43,713 nt of DNA from Kiritimatiellia bacterium. Lineage in GTDB: Bacteria; Verrucomicrobiota; Kiritimatiellia; RFP12; UBA1067. The translations under genes were made by a program, and so were the position numbers. The notes below the pieces were generated by a model. It searched no databases. It was given only the letters and a program-made list of their open reading frames with translations, and had not been told where the DNA came from. The stretch lies in contig JAKSOW010000013.1 in NCBI GenBank assembly GCA_024405395.1, positions 1-43,713 on the forward strand. Reading direction: 5' to 3'. Shown here piece after piece: positions 30,348 through 40,048 of the stretch (position 1 is its first letter; every line of letters begins with the position of its first letter).

Positions 30348-31454
30348 TTAGCCGATTTTGACGAGATCGTAGGCGCTGGTGCCCAGGCCGATGCGTTCGC
30401 CTTCGGCAATGGCGTCGTGCCAGTTCGTGCCGGGGTGCATGGCGCTGAATATGTCCCCCTTCACGTCCTTGCCCGCCAGACAGCAGCCGGGCATGAGCGG
30501 TGCGGCGTTGCAGAGGTCGGCGGCGGCCTGGTCCAGCGCGACCGGATCCGAAGAGGCGGCGATGCCGATATCCGGCACAAGCGGCACATCGTTCATGGCA
30601 TGGCAGTCGCAATGCGGCGACACGTCACAGATGAAATTGATGTGGAAGGTCGGCTTGCCGAGGCAGGCTGCGGCGGCGTATTCGGCGATGCGGCCGTGCA
30701 TGGCCCGACAAGGCTCGCCATAATCGCTCAGAATGGCGTCCTTGACGCAGGCCCCGAGACAGCGCCCGCACCCCACGCATTTCGCCGGATCGATGTTGAC
30801 CTTCCCCTTCACCAGCGTGCAGGCGCCATGCGCGCATTCGCGCGTGCATTTGCCGCAGCCCACGCAACGGGAGATGTCCGTTTCAGGATGCACGGATGAG
30901 TGCATCGCCTTCTTGCCCGCACGCGACCCGCACCCCATGCCAAGATTCTTCAGTGCACCGCCGATGCCCGCCATTTCATGGCACTTGAAATGCGACAGTG
31001 AAATCAGGATATCGGCGTCGACGATGGCGCGCGCAATGTAGGCCTCCTTGGCGTATTTGGCGTTCGGCACCGTAATCGCGACATCGTCCGTGCCCTTGAG
31101 GCCATCCGCGATAATGACAGGCGCACCAACCGTAAGCGGCGTGAAGCCGTTCTCCCACGCCGTCTCAAGATGCTCCAGCGCATGTTTGCGCCTGCCCACA
31201 TAGAGCGTGTTGGCGTCCGTGAGGAACGGATGGCCGCCACGATCCTTGATGAAGTCCACCAGCGTGCGCGCCCAATTGGGACGCAGATAGGCCAGGCACC
31301 CCGGTTCGCCGAAATGCAGCTTGATGGCCACAAACTTGTCGGCGAAATCCAGTTTCCCCAGTCCAGCGGTTTTCAGCAGTCTGGCGAACTTGGCCTGCAG
31401 ATTCTCCTCGTCGGTGCAGCGGAAGGATGCGAAATGGACTTTTGATCTTTTCAT
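30348..31454 (-). CDS. DUF362 domain protein with two 4Fe-4S ferredoxin motifs
   Basis: This 368-aa protein has a DUF362 domain (FVAIKLHFGEPG, LTDANTLYVGRR, SLSHFKCHEMAGIGGALKN). The ferredoxin segment has two complete CxxCxxCxxxC motifs, CVGCGKCTREC and CVGCGRCLGAC, which should bind two 4Fe-4S clusters. The function of the family is not established. The ATG at 31454 follows GAGGAAC. It is 15 nt behind pncC. Confidence 0.85.
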   Translation of the reverse strand: MKRSKVHFASFRCTDEENLQAKFARLLKTAGLGKLDFADKFVAIKLHFGEPGCLAYLRPNWARTLVDFIKDRGGHPFLTDANTLYVGRRKHALEHLETAWENGFTPLTVGAPVIIADGLKGTDDVAITVPNAKYAKEAYIARAIVDADILISLSHFKCHEMAGIGGALKNLGMGCGSRAGKKAMHSSVHPETDISRCVGCGKCTRECAHGACTLVKGKVNIDPAKCVGCGRCLGACVKDAILSDYGEPCRAMHGRIAEYAAAACLGKPTFHINFICDVSPHCDCHAMNDVPLVPDIGIAASSDPVALDQAAADLCNAAPLMPGCCLAGKDVKGDIFSAMHPGTNWHDAIAEGERIGLGTSAYDLVKIG

Positions 31455-31469
31455 GGTATGTTCCTCGAT

Positions 31470-31937
31470 TCAGATCGCAGCCGCCATCAGCATGCCCAAG
31501 GCATGCACAACGGCCTGTTCGCGCACGCGGGCGCGATCCCCCTGGAAAATGGCCTTTTCGGTGCGCACACCATCTGGGGTGGCCAAGCCAAACCAGACAA
31601 GGCCAACAGGCTTCTCGTCACTGCCGCCATCCGGTCCGGCAATTCCAGTGAGGGCCACGGCCAGATCCACCTGCAGCAGTCGTCGGGCCCCTTCCGCCAT
31701 CTGCGCCGCCGTTTCCGATGAGACGGCGCCAACCGTGGCCAGGGTTTCCCGCGAGACGCCAAGCACCTTCTCCTTGACCTCATTGGCATAGCTGATTACG
31801 CCCCCGGCAAAGACGGCGCTGGATCCGGGTATGGCGGTGATCGCGCTGCCCACGCCGCCGCCCGTGCAGCTTTCGGCCGTGGCGCAGGTGAGGCCCTTGG
31901 CCGACAGAAGTTCGACGAGATTCTGGGCGATGGACAT
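31470..31937 (-). CDS. pncC: Nicotinamide-nucleotide amidohydrolase (CinA C-terminal domain)
   Basis: This 155-aa enzyme is the stand-alone CinA C-terminal domain (PncC, YgaD-like). It deamidates nicotinamide mononucleotide back to nicotinic acid mononucleotide, recycling NAD breakdown products. Motifs: [17 protein letters not shown] (catalytic Ser in AESCTGG), [27 protein letters not shown]. The ATG at 31937 follows GGGAGG; the frame upstream of it is antisense to the recJ end and is rejected. Confidence 0.92.
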   Translation of the reverse strand: MSIAQNLVELLSAKGLTCATAESCTGGGVGSAITAIPGSSAVFAGGVISYANEVKEKVLGVSRETLATVGAVSSETAAQMAEGARRLLQVDLAVALTGIAGPDGGSDEKPVGLVWFGLATPDGVRTEKAIFQGDRARVREQAVVHALGMLMAAAI

Positions 31938-31947
31938 GAAGCCTCCC

Positions 31948-33714
31948 TTAAACTGATGTGCGAATGGCGACAATGCGCAGCTCGACATGCGGCAGTTCCG
32001 TTCCGTAATCGGAAGAGGTCAGCGTGAAAAGCACATCATATCGCATGGCGGCGTGAGCCCGTATGATCTCGGCATCAGCCCCATGGCCCCACCATACGGC
32101 ACGCGGAACATTGCGTCCCGCGAATGAAAACGAGGCGTGGCGGCCATCCATGCCCATGGGACGCGCATCGGAGAAATAAACCCCCTTGAGTCCAAACACC
32201 GGCTCGGGGTTCGCCTCGCCAAAAGGCTCCAGGCGCTTGATGTCCTCAACGAGGGCCATCGTGAGCTCATTGCGCTCAATCCAGCCATCAAATGAGATGG
32301 CGGCCGCATCCTGCGCAACGGCCTTGTGGGCGGCACAAGCAGCCGTGAACAAGCGCTGAAAGTCATCCAGCCTCCCGTCCTTGACGGTGAAGCCACCCGC
32401 CGCAGCATGTCCGCCATAGCGCACAAGGGTTTCGGAGGCCGCGTCCAGCGCCTCCCGCACATTGTACCCCTCTGGCGCACGGCAGCTGCCGTGATCGCCA
32501 ACCACGACGGCCACGGGCATGTGCGCATCCTCCAGAAGACGAGACGCCACAATGCCGGCAATGCCCGAATGCCAGGGCGGCGCACCTTCAGGCCTGCGCG
32601 ATTCGGCGACAACCACCGCCTCAAGGCCCTCAAAGGACGGCACCTGAGCACGCGCCTCCTTGTCCATGCGCGCTTCCTCGGTCTTGCGCTCGGCATTCTT
32701 GGCATCGATCTCAACCGCCAGTAGCCGCGCCGCTTCGCGATCACCCGTCATCAGCAGATCATACGCCAGACGGGCGGAGGCCATGCGACCGGCGGCATTC
32801 AGGCGGGGAGCAAGCTGAAACGCGAAGTCACGCGCGACAAGCGTATCCGCCTTGCGGGCCGCATGATCCAGAAGTTCCCTCAGGCCAATCGGGGCGCACG
32901 CGCGGAACGAAGCCACCGCCGCCGCGACCAGAATGCGGTTCTGCCCACGCAGGGGCATAAGGTCCGCAACGGTCGCCAAGCCGGCCAGGACGATCAGCGG
33001 CCCCGCAAGCCGCTCGTTCTTCTCCAGCAGTCCCTTCTCTTCGGCTTCATGCCGCAGGACGCCGACCAGCGCATTCGCGAGGAAGAACGCCACACCGGCA
33101 CCACACAAATCCTCATACCCAGGCGCCGTCTGGACCTTGGGGTCGATCAGGGCATCTGCCTGCGGAATGGGCGGCGCCCCATCGGGCGTCAGCGGTGCAG
33201 GCGGCAAGTGATGGTCCGTCACCACGACCGCGATGCCTTCCGCGCGCAGCTGCGCCACTTCATCGGCCGCGGTGATGCCATTGTCCACCGTGATGACAAG
33301 CGCCAGGTCTGGATGCTCGCGATGCAGACGCTCCAGCGACGCGCCTGTCATGCCATAGCCTTCACCAAAGCGTTCCGGGATGAAGGCATCGGCGTTCCCG
33401 CCGAGTTTCTTCAAGGTGGAGACCAAGATGGCCGAAGCGCATACGCCATCCGCGTCATAGTCGCCGAACACCACGATCTTTCGTCCCGTGCGGACGAATG
33501 GCGCAATGACGGCAACGGCTTCTGCGACACCCGGCAGACAGTCCGCAGAAGCCAGATTCCTCAACGAAGGCTCAAAGAAGAAATCGAGACCTTCGGGAAA
33601 GATTCCGCGGGAGGCCAATAGCCGAGCAAGAGTAGGCGAAACGCCAGCCCGCTCCAACGCCGCCACCGCGGCGGGATCAAAGGGGCGTTCACGCCAGGCT
33701 ACTGTACCTCCCAC
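31948..33714 (-). CDS. recJ: Single-stranded-DNA-specific exonuclease RecJ
   Basis: This 588-aa DHH-family exonuclease acts 5' to 3' in recombination and repair. Catalytic motifs are in order: DYDADG (85-90), TVDNG (142-146), VTDHH (165-169), and LNAAGRM with a distal [11 protein letters not shown]. The start is a GTG at 33714, 6 nt after GAGGA, 9 nt after fabZ. No ATG fits the N-terminus. Confidence 0.93.
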   Translation of the reverse strand: MGGTVAWRERPFDPAAVAALERAGVSPTLARLLASRGIFPEGLDFFFEPSLRNLASADCLPGVAEAVAVIAPFVRTGRKIVVFGDYDADGVCASAILVSTLKKLGGNADAFIPERFGEGYGMTGASLERLHREHPDLALVITVDNGITAADEVAQLRAEGIAVVVTDHHLPPAPLTPDGAPPIPQADALIDPKVQTAPGYEDLCGAGVAFFLANALVGVLRHEAEEKGLLEKNERLAGPLIVLAGLATVADLMPLRGQNRILVAAAVASFRACAPIGLRELLDHAARKADTLVARDFAFQLAPRLNAAGRMASARLAYDLLMTGDREAARLLAVEIDAKNAERKTEEARMDKEARAQVPSFEGLEAVVVAESRRPEGAPPWHSGIAGIVASRLLEDAHMPVAVVVGDHGSCRAPEGYNVREALDAASETLVRYGGHAAAGGFTVKDGRLDDFQRLFTAACAAHKAVAQDAAAISFDGWIERNELTMALVEDIKRLEPFGEANPEPVFGLKGVYFSDARPMGMDGRHASFSFAGRNVPRAVWWGHGADAEIIRAHAAMRYDVLFTLTSSDYGTELPHVELRIVAIRTSV

Positions 33715-33723
33715 GCGGATTCC

Positions 33724-34218
33724 TCAGATGCCCAGCTTGTCCTTCGTGCTGATCACGCACTTGACTTCCGCCTCAACCGCCAAGGTGTCGCCAACATAGC
33801 CCTTGAGGCCGAAGATGCCGAGCTTGGACATGATGCGGAGATTGGTCGCCACGGTATAGAGCGTATCGCCAGGGCGCACAGGACGACGGAACCGCACCTT
33901 GTCCACGGCGGCGAGGAGAAACGCGGCGTTACCGGCCGGGGCGATATTGCGTTCCACAACCGCACACCCGGCCACCTGGGCCATCGCCTCGATGAGCACC
34001 ACGCCCGGCACGACGGGGAAGAACGGGAAATGGCCTTCGAAGAAGGCATTGACCGTCTTGCCCTCGATGGCCGTGTCCTTGTCCGTGAACGTATAGCGCC
34101 CAAGGCAGCCCGTCTCGTCGCACGAGATCAGCTCATCCACGAAAAGGAACGGATCGCGATGCGGCAGAAGCTCAAGCCCGGTCTTGTGGACTTCCTGTTT
34201 GAACTGCGGAAACTCCAT
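33724..34218 (-). CDS. fabZ: 3-hydroxyacyl-ACP dehydratase FabZ
   Basis: This 164-aa hot-dog-fold enzyme dehydrates beta-hydroxyacyl-ACP in fatty acid elongation. The active-site His is in FFEGHFPFFPVVPG and the Glu in LIEAMAQVAG. LLPHRDPFLFVDEL is the usual N-terminal motif. It follows fabF by 18 nt in the order fabH-fabF-fabZ. No acpP or fabD/fabG was found in the window. Confidence 0.93.
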   Translation of the reverse strand: MEFPQFKQEVHKTGLELLPHRDPFLFVDELISCDETGCLGRYTFTDKDTAIEGKTVNAFFEGHFPFFPVVPGVVLIEAMAQVAGCAVVERNIAPAGNAAFLLAAVDKVRFRRPVRPGDTLYTVATNLRIMSKLGIFGLKGYVGDTLAVEAEVKCVISTKDKLGI

Positions 34219-34236
34219 GATTATCTCCTTCTGGAC

Positions 34237-35526
34237 TTAGGCCTTCTTGAAGACGAGCACACCATTGTGGCCGCCAAAGCCAAGCGAGGTGGAAAGCGCC
34301 ACCTTGATGTCGCGCGCCACACCCTGGTTGGGGGTGTAGTTGAGATCAAGAGGAACTTCACCCTTCTCGACATCCACGTTGAGGTCGGGATTCTCGTAGT
34401 TGATGGTGGGCGGGCAGAAGCCCTCCTTGATGGCCAGCGCGCAGAAAGCAGCCTCGACGGCGCCAGTGCCGCCGAGCAGATGGCCCGTCATGGACTTGGT
34501 GGAGGACACGTTGATCTTCTTGGCCTGTTCGTCGCCGAAGATGACCTTGAAGGCCTTGGTCTCCATCTGGTCGTTCAGGTGCGTGGAAGTGCCATGCGCA
34601 TTGATGTAGTCAACCGTGGTGAGATCCGAGACGTCGGCATCGGCCAAGGCAATCTTGATCGCCTTGATGGCGCCTTCGGCCGAAGGATCGGGAGCGGTGA
34701 TGTGGTAGGCGTCACAGGTGGCGCCATATCCGGCCAGCTCGCAGTAGATGTTGGCATTGCGCGCCTTGGCATGCTCCTCGGATTCGAGGATGAGCACCGC
34801 CGAGCCCTCGCCCATGACAAAACCGTCGCGATCCGCATTGAACGGGCGGCAGGCCTTCTCGGGCGTCTCGTTGAACTTGGTCGAGAGCGCCTTCATCTTC
34901 ATGAAGCCACCCACGCAGAACTCAAGGATGGCCGCCTCAGTGCCGCCGGCGATCATGACGTCGGCGCGACCGGCGCGGATCATGTCCAGCGCAAAACCGA
35001 GGGAGTCCGTGGAGGAGGCGCACGCCGTCACCACCACCTGCGACGGGCCCTTGGCGCCCAGCGCAATGGCGACGTTGCCGGCCGCCTCGTTCGGAATGAG
35101 CTCCGGCACCGCAAGCGGAGACAGGCGGTCGGGGCCGCGGTCGAAAAGCGTCTTGTAGGCGTCGCCCGTGACGTCAAGGCCACCCACGCCATTGCCGATC
35201 AAGGTGCCGACGCGGTCCATGTCCGGCTTGTTCTCTTCGGTGTAGCCAGCATCACGCCAGGCCTCAACCGCCGCTGCCACGGCGTAGCGGGTGAACTGGG
35301 CCATGTGACGCGCGGCCTTGCGGTCCAGGAGTCCGTTGGCTTCGGCGTAGGCATCGAAGTCCTTCACTTCGCCGGCGACCTGGCTGGTGCACCGCGAGCA
35401 GTCGAACTTCGTGATGCGGCCAATGCCGGTCTTGCCGGCCTTAACGGCGGCCCAGGAGGCCTCTTTGCCATTTCCGCATGCGGTGACCATACCGATGCCC
35501 GTGACGACTACTTTTGTCTTGCTCAT
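34237..35526 (-). CDS. fabF: 3-oxoacyl-ACP synthase II (KAS II)
   Basis: This 429-aa condensing enzyme elongates acyl-ACP with malonyl-ACP. The Cys-His-His triad is in place: C169 in VTACASSTDS, H311 in NAHGTSTHLND, H349 in KSMTGHLLGGTGA. AAGGAG precedes the ATG at 35526. Length and order are normal for FabF. Confidence 0.95.
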   Translation of the reverse strand: MSKTKVVVTGIGMVTACGNGKEASWAAVKAGKTGIGRITKFDCSRCTSQVAGEVKDFDAYAEANGLLDRKAARHMAQFTRYAVAAAVEAWRDAGYTEENKPDMDRVGTLIGNGVGGLDVTGDAYKTLFDRGPDRLSPLAVPELIPNEAAGNVAIALGAKGPSQVVVTACASSTDSLGFALDMIRAGRADVMIAGGTEAAILEFCVGGFMKMKALSTKFNETPEKACRPFNADRDGFVMGEGSAVLILESEEHAKARNANIYCELAGYGATCDAYHITAPDPSAEGAIKAIKIALADADVSDLTTVDYINAHGTSTHLNDQMETKAFKVIFGDEQAKKINVSSTKSMTGHLLGGTGAVEAAFCALAIKEGFCPPTINYENPDLNVDVEKGEVPLDLNYTPNQGVARDIKVALSTSLGFGGHNGVLVFKKA

Positions 35527-35571
35527 TGGTTTTCTCCTTAAATTAAATTTGCTTAAGTGTGGAACGGAAAG

Positions 35572-36558
35572 TTACAGGTAGGGCCACTGCAGATAGGTAC
35601 CGGCGTAGGTCAGGCCTGAGCCGAAACCACAAAGCACGATCTTCATGCCGTCCGAAAGCACGCCCTTGCGAACGGCCTCGTCCAGGGCGATGGGGATGGA
35701 TGCCGCCGACGTGTTGCCGGTGGTGTCCAGATTGAGATAGAACTTCTCCAGCGGCAACTTCATGCGGCGTGCCACGGCCTCGATGATGCGCCCGTTCGCC
35801 TGATGCGCGAAGACGCGGTCGAGGTCAGCCGGCGTCGTGCCGAGCTTATCGCACAGCTGATTGGTGACTTGCGACAGCGAACGGACGGCAAAGGCAAAGA
35901 CGTCATGCCCCTGCAGCACCAGATAGGGAATCGGAATGGTTCCGGCCGGCGCGGGGAGGCGCGTGCCGCCATCGCGGTAGATGAAGCCGGCGCCCTTGCC
36001 GTCAGCCCAAAGCACCGTATGTGCCTCGGGCGCGTCAGTGGCCGCCGGGTCATCGCCAAGCACCACGGCGCCAGCGCCGTCGCCAAAGAGGATGCAGCTG
36101 GCGCGGTCACGCCAGTCCACAACGCGCGACAGCGTCTCCGCGCCAATCACCAGGGCCTTGCGGTCGGGATTCATCTTCACCCAGCCGCGCGCCTGATCAA
36201 GCGCATAGACAAATCCCGCACAGGCGGCCTGCAGATCGTAGGCACCAGTCGCAGGGCACTCGAGAAGCGCCTGCACCAAACAGGCCGTGGAGGGAAACGT
36301 ATTGTAGTCGGGCGAGGACGTCGCGACGACGATCAGACCGATCTCCTCGGGCGTCACGCCCGCGGCGTCCATCGCCGCACGCCCAGCCTTCGCCGCCATC
36401 GTCGACGTGCACTCGCCCTCTTCGGCCACATGACGGGAATGGATGCCCGTATGGGAATAGATCCACTCGTCGGAAGTGTCCAACGTCTTGGCGAGATCGT
36501 CATTGGTGACGACCTTGGGCGGAAGATAGCTTCCTGTTCCGAGTATTTTTACTGCCAT
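35572..36558 (-). CDS. fabH: 3-oxoacyl-ACP synthase III (KAS III)
   Basis: This 328-aa enzyme starts fatty acid synthesis by condensing acetyl-CoA with malonyl-ACP. The Cys-His-Asn triad is visible: C113 in DLQAACAGFVYAL, H252 in VFAHQANGRI, N282 in GNTSAASIPIALDEA. It starts at 36558, 24 nt after ptsI, and ends 45 nt before fabF. Confidence 0.95.
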   Translation of the reverse strand: MAVKILGTGSYLPPKVVTNDDLAKTLDTSDEWIYSHTGIHSRHVAEEGECTSTMAAKAGRAAMDAAGVTPEEIGLIVVATSSPDYNTFPSTACLVQALLECPATGAYDLQAACAGFVYALDQARGWVKMNPDRKALVIGAETLSRVVDWRDRASCILFGDGAGAVVLGDDPAATDAPEAHTVLWADGKGAGFIYRDGGTRLPAPAGTIPIPYLVLQGHDVFAFAVRSLSQVTNQLCDKLGTTPADLDRVFAHQANGRIIEAVARRMKLPLEKFYLNLDTTGNTSAASIPIALDEAVRKGVLSDGMKIVLCGFGSGLTYAGTYLQWPYL

Positions 36559-36582
36559 TGCTTTTCCTTGAAGATCAATCGG

Positions 36583-38400
36583 TCAATTGGCCGTGAAGAA
36601 GGTCTGTATGGTCTCGAAGTCAGGCACCTTTTCCAGGAGGAATCGTCTGCAGCGGTCATACAGCTCAAGCGCCGTGTCGGTCGAACACGCCGCAAGGACC
36701 TCTGCCGCCAGGATTTTCGCCTCCGCCAAAGTGACGCCCCGCAGCACCTTCTTGATGACCGGCACGCAACTTGGGCTCATGGAGAGCACCTTGACGCCCA
36801 AGCCCACCCAAAGGACAGCCAAAACGGGATCCGAGGCCGACTCGCCGCAGACGCAGGTGTAGATGCCCCCTTCGCGCGAGAGGCGACAGGTCATCTCCAC
36901 GAGCCGGATGACCGAAGGATCCGAGGCATGGGAGAGATAGGCCACCTGCTCATTGCCGCGGTCTGCGGCCAGCGTGTACTGCACGAGGTCATTCGTGCCC
37001 ATCGAGAAGAAGTCGACTTCGCGCGCCAGCTGATCGGCGCAGAGCGCGGCGGCAGGCGTCTCCACCATCGCCCCGCGCATGATGTGCTCGTCGAAAGCAA
37101 GGCCCTCGGCACGCAGCGCGGTCTTGACCTGCTCCAGCTCGCGGTTGCACTCGCGAAGCTCGGCGAGCGTGGCGATCATGGGGAACATGATCGCGGCTTT
37201 CCCGAACGCGCTGGCACGGAGAATGGCCCTAAGCTGCGTGCGGAAGACGCTGCGATGACTCAGCAACCAACGAACCGATCTGTTGCCTAGAAATGGATTG
37301 GCCTCAATGGTCTTGACGCCACGCATCAGTTTGTCGCCGCCAAGATCCAGACAGCGGAACGTGATACGGGCTTCAGGCCCCATCACGGGCAGCGCCGCCT
37401 TGACGGCCTCGGCATAAGCCTCGAACTGTTCCTCCTCCGTGGGTTCATGATCGGATCCCAGCCAGAGGTATTCTGTGCGGTAGAGCCCGACGCCTTGTGC
37501 GCCAAACGCCGCGAGCGAGGCAAACGGTACGCCAGGCTGAATGTTTGCAACAATCTTCAGCGGCGTGCCATCCTTCATGGCGCCGGGCTTCTGCTTGTCT
37601 TCGTCAACAAGGGCCTGAAGCTCTTTTTCGCGTCGCGTCAGACGCTCAAAGTCGGCAATGGTCTCGGCATCGGGATTGACGGTTATCGATCCATTAGACC
37701 CGTCCAGCAACACCATGTCGCCGGGCCGCACACGTCGGGTGACGTCACCCAGCCCCACAACAGCAGGAATGCCGAGTGCGCGCGCCAACAGCGCCACATG
37801 CGATGTGGCCGAGCCACGATCGGTGGCAATGCCCAACACGAGCTCGCGTGGCAGCATTACCGTTTCCGACGGTGTGAGATCGTCAGCCACAATCACCACA
37901 GGCGAGGTGATGGCGGAGAGTGCCGTTTCTTCGCACCCCAACAGAATACGCAGGATGCGACGTTCGATGTCATCCAGGTCGCGAATGCGCTCCCGCAGAT
38001 ATGGATCGTCCATCTGACCAAACATCTCACGAAAACGCCCAACCACCCGGTGAATGGCTGCCTCGGCATTGATGTGATCCTCGCGGATGGCCTTGATGAC
38101 CTGGTCGACGATCAGAGCATCATCCAGAATGGCCAGATGATTGTCGAAGATGTTGGCTTCTGTGGAGATCTCCCCCACATGTTCCGCAAGCGCCTTGATC
38201 TGGCGACGCGTTTCATCTCTTGCGACATGATAGCGGTTGAACTCGGCCGCAGCCTTCTCGGCCGGCACTTCGTATTCGGGAACGGCCAAGTCCCTGTCTC
38301 CCACATTCAGGAAGACAGGACCCGACACGAACCCGCGCGAAGTCGCGAGTCCCGCCAATGTCGCCATGCGATGGTCTTTTATGGACGCGTCACTGCTCAT
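36583..38400 (-). CDS. ptsI: Phosphoenolpyruvate-protein phosphotransferase (Enzyme I)
   Basis: This is about 605 aa from the ATG at 38400 (alternatives: TTG at 38412, ATG at 38367). It transfers phosphate from PEP to HPr. The phospho-His lies in TDRGSATSHVALLAR (H201 in this numbering). The PEP-binding domain has VGLYRTEYLW, FRCLDLGGDK, FFSMGTNDLVQYTLA and the catalytic Cys in CVCGESASDP. The swivel motif is GSATSH instead of the usual GGRTSH, keeping Ser-His. Its start overlaps the end of ptsH. No EIIA, EIIB or EIIC gene is present, so the chain may serve regulation rather than sugar uptake. Confidence 0.93.
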   Translation of the reverse strand: MSSDASIKDHRMATLAGLATSRGFVSGPVFLNVGDRDLAVPEYEVPAEKAAAEFNRYHVARDETRRQIKALAEHVGEISTEANIFDNHLAILDDALIVDQVIKAIREDHINAEAAIHRVVGRFREMFGQMDDPYLRERIRDLDDIERRILRILLGCEETALSAITSPVVIVADDLTPSETVMLPRELVLGIATDRGSATSHVALLARALGIPAVVGLGDVTRRVRPGDMVLLDGSNGSITVNPDAETIADFERLTRREKELQALVDEDKQKPGAMKDGTPLKIVANIQPGVPFASLAAFGAQGVGLYRTEYLWLGSDHEPTEEEQFEAYAEAVKAALPVMGPEARITFRCLDLGGDKLMRGVKTIEANPFLGNRSVRWLLSHRSVFRTQLRAILRASAFGKAAIMFPMIATLAELRECNRELEQVKTALRAEGLAFDEHIMRGAMVETPAAALCADQLAREVDFFSMGTNDLVQYTLAADRGNEQVAYLSHASDPSVIRLVEMTCRLSREGGIYTCVCGESASDPVLAVLWVGLGVKVLSMSPSCVPVIKKVLRGVTLAEAKILAAEVLAACSTDTALELYDRCRRFLLEKVPDFETIQTFFTAN

Positions 38401-38677
38401 CCGGAATGTCAAACTTCCTCGCGGCCAGCGCCTCGAGTTCGTCCAGCACTTCCTTGGCTTCGGGGCCGGTGGCGCTCACCTTCAGCACCGTGCCGTGCAC
38501 GGCCTCGAGCGTCATAAGCGCCATGATGGACTTTCCGCTGACGACATTGCCGTCCTTCTCCACCTCGACGTCCGCGTCATAGCGCGAGGCGATCTTGGCG
38601 AAGAGACCAGCCGGCCTGACGTGCAGACCGTATTTGTTGACCAGCGTAATTTCGCGTGTTTCCTTCTGTTCGGGCAT
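38390..38677 (-). CDS. ptsH: Phosphocarrier protein HPr
   Basis: This 95-aa protein has both phosphorylation sites: His19 in KYGLHVRPAG (the His15 equivalent, phosphorylated by Enzyme I) and Ser50 in VSGKSIMALM (the Ser46 equivalent, phosphorylated by HPr kinase). The ATG at 38677 follows GGGAG; the open frame to 38734 overlaps hprK and is rejected. It is 13 nt after hprK. Confidence 0.95.
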   Translation of the reverse strand: MPEQKETREITLVNKYGLHVRPAGLFAKIASRYDADVEVEKDGNVVSGKSIMALMTLEAVHGTVLKVSATGPEAKEVLDELEALAARKFDIPDEQ

Positions 38678-38690
38678 TTGTTTGTTCTCC

Positions 38691-39665
38691 CTAGTTGCCG
38701 CGGGCAGTCGCGTGCGCGCACAGGCGCGCATCAAGATCCCTTACGGCGTCGTGGCCGGAGGCCCGCAGTTTCTGCTGCTGTGCCGCCGTCTCCACAAGAT
38801 TCACGAGGTCCCGTCCCGCAGAGACGGGGATGACGACCTGGGGCACCTCAACGCCGAGGATCGTGCGCATGTTGCGATCCTCCCCCACACGGTCGATTTC
38901 TCCCGACACGTCCTCGATTCTGCGGAACGTGATGACCAAATCAAGCTTCTTCTCTCCGCGCACGGCCGTAACGCCGAAGATGCTGGGCACATGAATGATG
39001 CCAATGCCGCGGATTTCCATGTAGTTGCGCGTAACCTCGGAAGCGGAGGCATAGAGCACATTCTCCGCCATGTCACGGCGCAGGCAGGTGAGGTCGTCTG
39101 CCACAAGCGCGTTTCCGTGCTTGATGAGACCCAATGCGGTCTCGCTCTTGCCAAGCCCCGGCGCCCCTTCCATCATGACGCCAAGTCCGGCCACCTCCAC
39201 CGTGGTGGCGTAGAGCTTTGCCTTGGGGGCCAACAGCGTCTCAAGGACGAAAGTTGCCAGGTGGAAGAAAATGCGCGTCTCAAGATCGGTGGCGATCACC
39301 GCGGCGCCCGCGCTGCGGGCGATGTCGAGCACCTCCTCGGGGAGGTCGAATCCGCAGGTGAAGATCAGGCAATAGGCCTGCCGGTCGAACAGCGCCTTCA
39401 CGCGCGCGCGCCTTTCGCCCACCGACAGACTCTCGAGATACGAACGTTCGGCCATGCCCATCACCTGCAGCCGCGGCCACGCAAAATGGCCGTAGAAGCC
39501 TGTGAGGGCAAGGCCTGGTCGATTGCACATGGGCTCGACCACCTCATGCTCAAGGCCAACATCCACCACGACCTTCATGTGAAGGCGTTCGGACCCTGCC
39601 GCGACGAAGTCGCGCACGGTGAACCGACTTGGCTTGGCGGTCTCGTTGGCGATGATCTCACCCAT
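38691..39665 (-). CDS. hprK: HPr kinase/phosphorylase
   Basis: This 324-aa bifunctional enzyme phosphorylates and dephosphorylates HPr at its serine. The P-loop is GAPGLGKSETAL (167-178) followed by ADDLT, and the signature EIRGIGIIHVPSIFG (family EIRGLGIINV...) is clear. The N-terminal regulatory domain has LTGFYGHFAWPRLQVMG. It starts 12 nt after hpf. Its target HPr is the next gene. Confidence 0.95.
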   Translation of the reverse strand: MGEIIANETAKPSRFTVRDFVAAGSERLHMKVVVDVGLEHEVVEPMCNRPGLALTGFYGHFAWPRLQVMGMAERSYLESLSVGERRARVKALFDRQAYCLIFTCGFDLPEEVLDIARSAGAAVIATDLETRIFFHLATFVLETLLAPKAKLYATTVEVAGLGVMMEGAPGLGKSETALGLIKHGNALVADDLTCLRRDMAENVLYASASEVTRNYMEIRGIGIIHVPSIFGVTAVRGEKKLDLVITFRRIEDVSGEIDRVGEDRNMRTILGVEVPQVVIPVSAGRDLVNLVETAAQQQKLRASGHDAVRDLDARLCAHATARGN

Positions 39666-39677
39666 GTTCGGCTACCC

Positions 39678-40013
39678 TTAGTTGCGGGGCGAACCGGCGC
39701 GCGCCGCGCGCACATTGCCCTTGCGGGCCTTCACGCGCATCTTGAGCAGCTGGCGCTCGGCGCGTGCAGCCGCGGCGTCAATCACGCTCTTGGCGGACTC
39801 GCTGAACTCCTTCGCGCCCACGGCGACTTCGCCGAGACGGTTGGCGACGACTTCCGCCATGTACATGTGCTTCTTGACGTCGATGTCGATCACGATGTTG
39901 ATCTTCGTGACCTTCGGGAAAGCGGCCTGGAGCTTCTCCATTCTCTGCTGCGCATATTCCTTCATCGACTCAATTTTCACGTCGCTGTGGCGCATGGTGA
40001 CTTCAATGGACAT
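39678..40013 (-). CDS. hpf: Ribosome hibernation promoting factor (short form)
   Basis: This 111-aa protein has the HPF/RaiA fold: VTMRHSDVKI, YAQQRMEKLQAAFPKVTKIN, HMYMAEVVA. It lacks the C-terminal dimerisation domain of long HPF, so it belongs to the short class. In stationary cells short HPF binds the 30S subunit. The C-terminus (KMRVKARKGNVRAARA) is strongly basic. A strong AAGGAGG precedes the ATG. It follows lptB by 35 nt. Confidence 0.9.
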   Translation of the reverse strand: MSIEVTMRHSDVKIESMKEYAQQRMEKLQAAFPKVTKINIVIDIDVKKHMYMAEVVANRLGEVAVGAKEFSESAKSVIDAAAARAERQLLKMRVKARKGNVRAARAGSPRN

Positions 40014-40048
40014 GTTATGCCTCCTTGTTTTTGCTTGTTTGTTTCTGA

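Noticed and set aside
38367-38412. Alternative starts of ptsI (TTG 38412, ATG 38367)
   Set aside because: TTG at 38412 has GAGG too close, and ATG 38367 has no ribosome site; the ATG at 38400 is a compromise and remains uncertain.
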